Virus record (IMG/VR): IMGVR_UViG_3300025087_000002
Coordinates: 21,257 to 85,256 of that record
DNA from: a virus
DNA: 64,000 bases
Strand: one strand, 5' to 3'
Shown here: positions 59,589 through 64,000 of the stretch, one piece after another
Layout of the letters: the number at the start of each line of letters is the position of its first letter
How positions within the stretch are numbered: position 1 is the first letter of the stretch
Made by a program: the position numbers and the translations under genes
Notes under the pieces: model-generated
What the model was told of the DNA's origin: nothing
The model's database searches: none
What the model saw: only the letters and a program-made list of their open reading frames with translations

Positions 59589-59869
59589 ATGTTGGTTCTA
59601 TTACTAGAAGAAAAGGTAAAGAAGGCGGTGAAGTGTTACAATTTGAGTTAGACAATGTATCGTTATCTGAATTTATTGATTTGATAAAGGAACACGGTAA
59701 ACGTTATTTAGGTGATATGAATAAAGAAGATATTAAAGCTGGACAAGAGTTGAAATGGGATGATCCTAAGAGAATACCAAGATTAACTTTTGGCGTCTTT
59801 GAACCAAAGACGACTAACGAAAATGTTCGTAAATTCGTAATGTTTAATATTTCGAAAAAAGTTGACTAA
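59573..59869 (+). CDS. small protein downstream of the annealing protein
   Basis: 98 residues, beginning MARYLNVGSITRRKGKEGGE and ending VRKFVMFNISKKVD, a beta-rich small domain. AAGGAG precedes the ATG. Its place between annealing protein and primase-helicase suggests a ssDNA or replication accessory role, but no OB-fold motif was recognised. Its stop overlaps the TTGACT of the next promoter. Confidence 0.6.
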   Translation: MARYLNVGSITRRKGKEGGEVLQFELDNVSLSEFIDLIKEHGKRYLGDMNKEDIKAGQELKWDDPKRIPRLTFGVFEPKTTNENVRKFVMFNISKKVD

Positions 59870-59891
59870 ATAGGGTATCATATGTTATAAA
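59862..59891 (+). promoter_or_regulatory. sigma70-type promoter overlapping a terminator
   Basis: TTGACT (59862-59867) and TATAAA (59886-59891) with an 18-base spacer. The -10 box overlaps the left arm of the terminator at 59889, so the new transcript would start inside the hairpin and escape termination. Confidence 0.6.
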
Positions 59892-59926
59892 TAGGGTAGT
59901 GAAGAAATATCATTACCCTATTTTTT
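59889..59926 (+). terminator. strong intrinsic terminator
   Basis: A 14-pair stem (AAATAGGGTAGTGA with TCATTACCCTATTT, one G-U) closes a seven-base loop and is followed by TTTTG, making seven T in a row at the 3' arm. It ends the recombination operon before the primase-helicase gene. Confidence 0.88.
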
Positions 59927-59946
59927 TGTAACCAATGAGGTTTTAA

Positions 59947-61980
59947 ATGGAAAAATTGTATTATAGATTGTGTAAAGGTATGAATTCGAAAGGTAAACTC
60001 TATGCTATAGAAGACAATATGTATAACCATATTGATGATTATGAAAAGGATTGGTACTTTTCAACATATTTATATACCGAAGAACAAAGAAGAGAAATAG
60101 AAACTGAAATAGAAGAAGTTGATAAACAAGGTAACAAATATACAACAATTAGGGGTGTATCTGGTATTACTGATGTTAAAACAAATAAGATGTGTTTTGA
60201 CTTCGATAGTCATGATAACCTCGAATTAGCTCGTAAAGACACTTTAAAGCTAGTTGACAAACTTATTGGTGAAGGTATACCTAAGAAGGATATACAGCTC
60301 TGTTATAGCGGTTCTAAAGGCTTTGGTGTCATTATAGAGACAGACACATACTTTACTCCAGAAGAGATTAAACGCACAGCATCATTCTTGACTACGGATT
60401 CTGAAACTTTTGATAGTAAAATGTATAACGCTAGTAGGATTTTTAGATGTCCACTAACGAAACATCCAGTAAGTGGGTTGTATAAGTATCCTTTAACTTA
60501 TACCGAATTGAAAGATAAACATGCTAATGAAATAAAGGAATTAGCTAAAAGTAATGATATAGATCCTTTAGATTACCAAGACTATTTTGATGTTGTACAA
60601 TTACCAGAAAAGATAGTACATTTAAAGAATATTAAACCTAAAGTTAGTGTTAGTGAAGTTGATAGATTAGAAATGGTAACGAAACTAGATGATATTAACT
60701 TTTCAGAAAGACCTAGTTTTTTAACACCAGCAAAATATATGTTACATTTAGGTCACTTTCAAGAAGGTCAAAGAAGTCATTCAGCTATGATACTATGTTC
60801 AACATATAAAAAAGCTGGATTTAGTAAAACAGATTCTTATAGATTGCTTAAAAGTGTAATGGAGAGACAATCAGAAATTAATAACGTTGATAGATTTCCA
60901 GATGAAGAATTGTGGAATAACGTAGTTTCTGTTGTATATGGTAGTAACTGGAACGGTGGTACTTATAATAGTGATACTAGTGATTTGTTAGTTAAAACTA
61001 ATTTATTACTTCCTGAATATTTAAGAGATACTAATAAAGGTAGTGGATTGGTTGACAATGATTATATTTTTGGTCAATTTAAAAAATTCATGGATGAGAT
61101 TGATAAAAATACACTAAGATTTGGTATTAAAGATTTAGATAATAAGGTTAAATTACTAACAGGTACAACAGTTGGTGTTTTGGGTATACCATCATCAGGT
61201 AAAACCGCTTTAGGTATGAGTTTGTTGGCTAATAATTCTAAAGTTGGTGAACAATCTATATTTTATAGCTTAGATATGTCAATAAACATTATAGCTTATA
61301 GACAAGTTCAAGCTATAACTGGTTGGGATGATGATATGATTAAAAATACATATAAAACAAATCCTAAACTATTCTTTGATAAATACAACGAATCTAAAGA
61401 AACTTTATTTAAAAACGTTACTTATTGTTTTAGACATGGAACAACACCAGCGGATATTCGCTCTGATATAGTTAATTATGAACAAAATACAGGAAAGAAG
61501 GTGAGGTTGGTGTTAATTGATTATCTTGAAAATGTTCAAAGTGGTTATACAGACCCAACTATAGGTTCTGGAGTTGTTGCACAAAGTTTATCAAATATTG
61601 CAGCAGAACTAAACGTTTTGATTGTTATATTACTTCAAACACAAAAAAATATACAACCAACAGAAGAAATAACATCAATGCGAAGCATTAAAGGGGCTTC
61701 AATAATTGAACAATCTCTTAGTGTTGCGATAGGTATAAGTCGTTTAGGACACTCATCAACTTATTCAGACTATGATACTAGTATGCAAGTTAATGTTATT
61801 AAGAATAGATTTGGTTCTCAATCTAGAGTTGATGTTGGGTGGTCTGGTAATTATGCTAAAATTAGAGATCTTACACAAGAAGATAGGAAGAATATTTCTG
61901 AAATTATTAGATTGAAGAAAGAAGATGCTGAAGAAAGAGAAGAAGAAAGAAGACAAAATAGAGGAAACGGTTGGGGTTAA
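59947..61980 (+). CDS. primase-helicase fusion (AEP-like primase + DnaB/RecA-type ATPase)
   Basis: 677 residues. The N-terminal half carries archaeo-eukaryotic primase motifs: KMCFDFDSHD (metal Asp85 and Asp87), YSGSKGFGVII (about 120-130; the usual His is Gly) and ASRIFRCPLTKHPVSGLYKY. The C-terminal half has Walker A GIPSSGKT (413-420), Walker B LVLIDYLE (521-528), then a Gln motif (VILLQTQKN) and a C-terminal arginine-rich NRFGSQSRVDVGW segment as in replicative helicases. It unwinds and primes phage DNA. Confidence 0.88.
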   Translation: MEKLYYRLCKGMNSKGKLYAIEDNMYNHIDDYEKDWYFSTYLYTEEQRREIETEIEEVDKQGNKYTTIRGVSGITDVKTNKMCFDFDSHDNLELARKDTLKLVDKLIGEGIPKKDIQLCYSGSKGFGVIIETDTYFTPEEIKRTASFLTTDSETFDSKMYNASRIFRCPLTKHPVSGLYKYPLTYTELKDKHANEIKELAKSNDIDPLDYQDYFDVVQLPEKIVHLKNIKPKVSVSEVDRLEMVTKLDDINFSERPSFLTPAKYMLHLGHFQEGQRSHSAMILCSTYKKAGFSKTDSYRLLKSVMERQSEINNVDRFPDEELWNNVVSVVYGSNWNGGTYNSDTSDLLVKTNLLLPEYLRDTNKGSGLVDNDYIFGQFKKFMDEIDKNTLRFGIKDLDNKVKLLTGTTVGVLGIPSSGKTALGMSLLANNSKVGEQSIFYSLDMSINIIAYRQVQAITGWDDDMIKNTYKTNPKLFFDKYNESKETLFKNVTYCFRHGTTPADIRSDIVNYEQNTGKKVRLVLIDYLENVQSGYTDPTIGSGVVAQSLSNIAAELNVLIVILLQTQKNIQPTEEITSMRSIKGASIIEQSLSVAIGISRLGHSSTYSDYDTSMQVNVIKNRFGSQSRVDVGWSGNYAKIRDLTQEDRKNISEIIRLKKEDAEEREEERRQNRGNGWG

Positions 61981-62012
61981 AATATATAATTTTTTAAAAA
62001 AGGGATTAATTA

Positions 62013-62540
62013 ATGAAAAAATCATGTAAAATTGCTATAACATGGGATTGTAATCTAGATTGTTCTTATTGTTGTAATAAGTTAGATGCTGTACAAAATA
62101 AGTTTCAAAATTCAACTTTAGATGAAATACTTGTTCAAAATTATGAAAATATATCAATTACTGGTGGAGAAATAGGTATATGTCCAGAAAAACTTAACAA
62201 TTATCTTGAGATTTTAGGAAAAACAAAATCGAAATTATGGTTATATACTAACGGTAGATTAATGCCACAAATGTTAATTAGACCTGAAAGAATTAATGGT
62301 ATTAATATTAGCTGTCATAATAGTATATCACACAGTTTGTTATGTGTGAATCAATGGGAAAAATATAAGGATATAAATATTAGATTACATATACAAGATG
62401 AAAAATATGATGACTATCTTATTAGTATGCAAAAATTAATAGAGTTATATATTCCTAAACAAAATATTAAATTGTGGACGTTAGATAAATGTTTTGACAA
62501 TATTGAAGAAGATTGGTATTATATATCAGGAGTTAATTAA
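62013..62540 (+). CDS. small radical SAM protein
   Basis: 175 residues, near the minimum for the family. The Fe-S motif CNLDCSYCC (Cys13, 17, 20, the CxxxCxxC pattern) is followed by ISITGGEIGI, the SAM-binding GGE, and a predicted TIM-barrel series (SKLWLYTNGRLM, INGINISCHNS). The substrate cannot be told. Candidates include nucleotide or base modification, as for QueE-like enzymes in phages. AAAGGG precedes the ATG. Confidence 0.8.
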   Translation: MKKSCKIAITWDCNLDCSYCCNKLDAVQNKFQNSTLDEILVQNYENISITGGEIGICPEKLNNYLEILGKTKSKLWLYTNGRLMPQMLIRPERINGINISCHNSISHSLLCVNQWEKYKDINIRLHIQDEKYDDYLISMQKLIELYIPKQNIKLWTLDKCFDNIEEDWYYISGVN

Positions 62541-62542
62541 AA

Positions 62543-62644
62543 ATGATTTTACTTATATGTTTACTAATAATATTTTATGTAATTTTATTTATTGGGATTA
62601 TATCTTATAAAGGTAAGAACTATATTAAAAAAACAATAAAATAA
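62543..62644 (+). CDS. small membrane protein, 33 residues
   Basis: AGGAG lies upstream of the ATG at 62543. The product is one long hydrophobic helix (MILLICLLIIFYVILFIGII) with a basic end (KGKNYIKKTIK). It is one of many one-helix microproteins on this strand. The role is unknown. Confidence 0.45.
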   Translation: MILLICLLIIFYVILFIGIISYKGKNYIKKTIK

Positions 62645-62663
62645 TCGAACGGAGGTGAGATAT

Positions 62664-63017
62664 ATGACGTTAAAAGAGTGTATAGAAAAAGGATTTAAGA
62701 AATTTACTAGACCTAATTATAAAAAATATAATGTATATTGTTTCTTTGATTCAGATAATGCATTACAATACATGGATAGAGATTGGGTAGGATTTGATAC
62801 TAATTATATAGTATTTAAAGATGATTTAATTGCTGATGATTGGGAAAAATATAAAGTAAAAGTTAAAAAAGAAAGATACATTTATTTACATAAATATGAT
62901 ATGATGAAAGAATTTAGAGTGGATTATAGACTATTTCTATCAATAGAAGATGCTGAAGAAATTAGAACATCCATGGCTGGAAAAATATTAAAAATAGAAT
63001 GGGAAGAGGAGGAATAA
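62664..63017 (+). CDS. hypothetical protein
   Basis: 117 residues from the ATG at 62664, which has GGAGG upstream; earlier in-frame starts overlap that site. The sequence is basic and aromatic (LKECIEKGFKKFTRPNYKKY, then RDWVGFDTNYIVFKDDLIAD) with a Glu-rich C-terminus. The leader TCGAACGGAG resembles the repeated leader type. No family was recognised. Confidence 0.6.
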   Translation: MTLKECIEKGFKKFTRPNYKKYNVYCFFDSDNALQYMDRDWVGFDTNYIVFKDDLIADDWEKYKVKVKKERYIYLHKYDMMKEFRVDYRLFLSIEDAEEIRTSMAGKILKIEWEEEE

Positions 63018-63310
63018 TGAGCTATACTGAACATTTAGCAAGACAATTAGTTGAAGAAGCTATGAAAACAGAACAATCGTTAATCTTAGAACAGTTAACT
63101 GATTTAGTTTCTAGAAATTTGTTAGTTATAGAATCAACACAGCCAGTTATAATTCAAGATTGTTGTAGTAATAAATTAACAATACAAAAGAAAATAAAGT
63201 TGACTTTAAAAGATAAAGAATATATACTAAAACTAGAAGAAGAGAATAAAGAATTAAGATCTATAATTAAAAACTTAACTATAAGTTTAACTAATTATAA
63301 AGATATTTAA
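63017..63310 (+). CDS. helical hypothetical protein
   Basis: 97 residues from the ATG at 63017 (TAATG overlap, GGAGG upstream). It starts with a helix (YTEHLARQLVEEAMKTEQSL) and ends in a coiled coil (LKDKEYILKLEEENKELRSI). There is one CC pair (IIQDCCSNKL). The function is unknown. Confidence 0.6.
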   Translation: MSYTEHLARQLVEEAMKTEQSLILEQLTDLVSRNLLVIESTQPVIIQDCCSNKLTIQKKIKLTLKDKEYILKLEEENKELRSIIKNLTISLTNYKDI

Positions 63311-63324
63311 CAAAAGGAATCAAA

Positions 63325-63603
63325 ATGAATAGTAAACTACTTACACATTTTTTAAACAAAACAGTATTTGTAACATTTCAACATGGTTCTAAAGTATTTG
63401 GTGAAGAAGATTTTGCTATAGAAGGCATCATTGTTGATATAGACAATGAGTTTATCTATATTAAATCAACAACAGTTAACGATAGAATTGCAGCATTTAA
63501 GATAAGTTTAATTGAGAGTATACAGGATGCTGAAGGAACTGAAGATATTGAAGAAGATTATGATAAATTTGAAAGTAATAATGGTGGTAATATACTGAAT
63601 TGA
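63325..63603 (+). CDS. small beta-barrel-like hypothetical protein
   Basis: 92 residues. The pattern LNKTVFVTFQHGSKVFGEED, then FAIEGIIVDIDNEFIYIKST, with a closing strand (AAFKISLIESIQ) looks like a small Sm-type or similar beta barrel, though no signature confirms this. An acidic tail follows. AAAGGAAT precedes the ATG. Confidence 0.55.
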   Translation: MNSKLLTHFLNKTVFVTFQHGSKVFGEEDFAIEGIIVDIDNEFIYIKSTTVNDRIAAFKISLIESIQDAEGTEDIEEDYDKFESNNGGNILN

Positions 63604-63635
63604 GGTGTTATTGCTGAAAGAATTGAGGTATATGT

Positions 63636-64000
63636 ATGACAGAATATGAAAAAGATTTAGCTATGGTTAAACGAGATAGTTATGCTTTGGAATACGTTAA
63701 ACATCAAACTTATGAATTATGTTTAGCTGTGGTTATAGAGAATGGTTATGCTTTGAAATATGTTGAACATCAAACTCCCGAATTATGTTTAGCTGCTGTT
63801 AATCAATATGGTTATGCTTTACAATTTGTTAAGCATCAAACAGAAGAAATATGTTTAGCTGCTGTTAAACAAAATGGTTATGCTTTGAAATATGTTAAAC
63901 ATCAGACAGAAGAAATATATTTAGCTGCTGTTAAAGAGAATGGTATGGCTTTACAATTTGTTAAACATCAAACAGAAGAAATATGTTTAGCTGCTGTTAA
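63636..64000 (+). CDS. DUF4116-like repeat protein 5 (cut by window edge)
   Basis: Begins MTEYEKDLAMVKRDSYALEY and continues through at least five 22-residue repeats to the right edge, without a stop. From 63741 to 64000 the DNA is identical by eye to 48565-48824 of copy 1, although the first 105 bases differ. GAGGTATATGT precedes the ATG, as in copies 1 and 4. Its 3' end and C-terminal cap lie outside the window. Confidence 0.8.
   Translation, partial: MTEYEKDLAMVKRDSYALEYVKHQTYELCLAVVIENGYALKYVEHQTPELCLAAVNQYGYALQFVKHQTEEICLAAVKQNGYALKYVKHQTEEIYLAAVKENGMALQFVKHQTEEICLAAV

Overview
The window reads as part of the genome of a tailed double-stranded DNA bacteriophage, very AT-rich by eye, and larger than 64 kb because genes are cut at both edges. 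Terminase, portal, scaffold, capsid, connector-like, nozzle-like, ejection-protein-like and many fibre genes are present. No tape-measure or sheath gene was recognised, which suggests a short-tailed (podovirus-like) particle. No integrase, repressor, tRNA or CRISPR array was found, and no DNA or RNA polymerase lies inside the window. Canonical sigma70-type promoters (TTGACA/TATAAT with 17-base spacers) and strong AAGGAG ribosome sites point to a host with ordinary sigma70 and Shine-Dalgarno initiation. The host itself cannot be named from this sequence.

The layout is divergent around about 32.5 kb. Leftward (minus strand, 32466 to 1) is the virion module: small membrane protein, probable small terminase, terL, neck and decoration proteins, portal, scaffold, major capsid protein, a long run of fibre and adhesin proteins with a tail-fibre chaperone, a holin-like protein, connector, nozzle and internal virion proteins. 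Six near-identical 18-base elements (consensus TTATCAAGTATTAATGTA on the minus strand) sit upstream of leftward gene blocks and are proposed to be the phage late promoter.

Rightward (plus strand, 32880 to 64000) is the early and metabolic module: dUTPase, SLOG protein, HAD phosphatase, M15 peptidase, RtcB RNA ligase, GNAT, DUF932, a PhaR-like DNA-binding protein, PcfJ-like and GP88 proteins, a RecB/Cas4-type nuclease, a Rad52-like annealing protein, a primase-helicase fusion, a radical SAM enzyme and many small or membrane microproteins. A 1.3 kb gene-poor stretch rich in inverted repeats lies at 44158-45438.

The window is rich in intervening and selfish DNA. The capsid gene is split by a group I intron encoding a LAGLIDADG endonuclease. 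TerL carries a 138-residue mini-intein in its P-loop. Two HNH endonuclease genes lie among the structural genes, one of them frameshifted at an A8 run.

The most unusual system is a family of five DUF4116-like genes built from 22-residue (66-base) repeats. Whole repeat blocks are shared between copies at nucleotide level, including a 260-base block identical by eye between copies 15 kb apart. This indicates active recombination or gene conversion between the loci.
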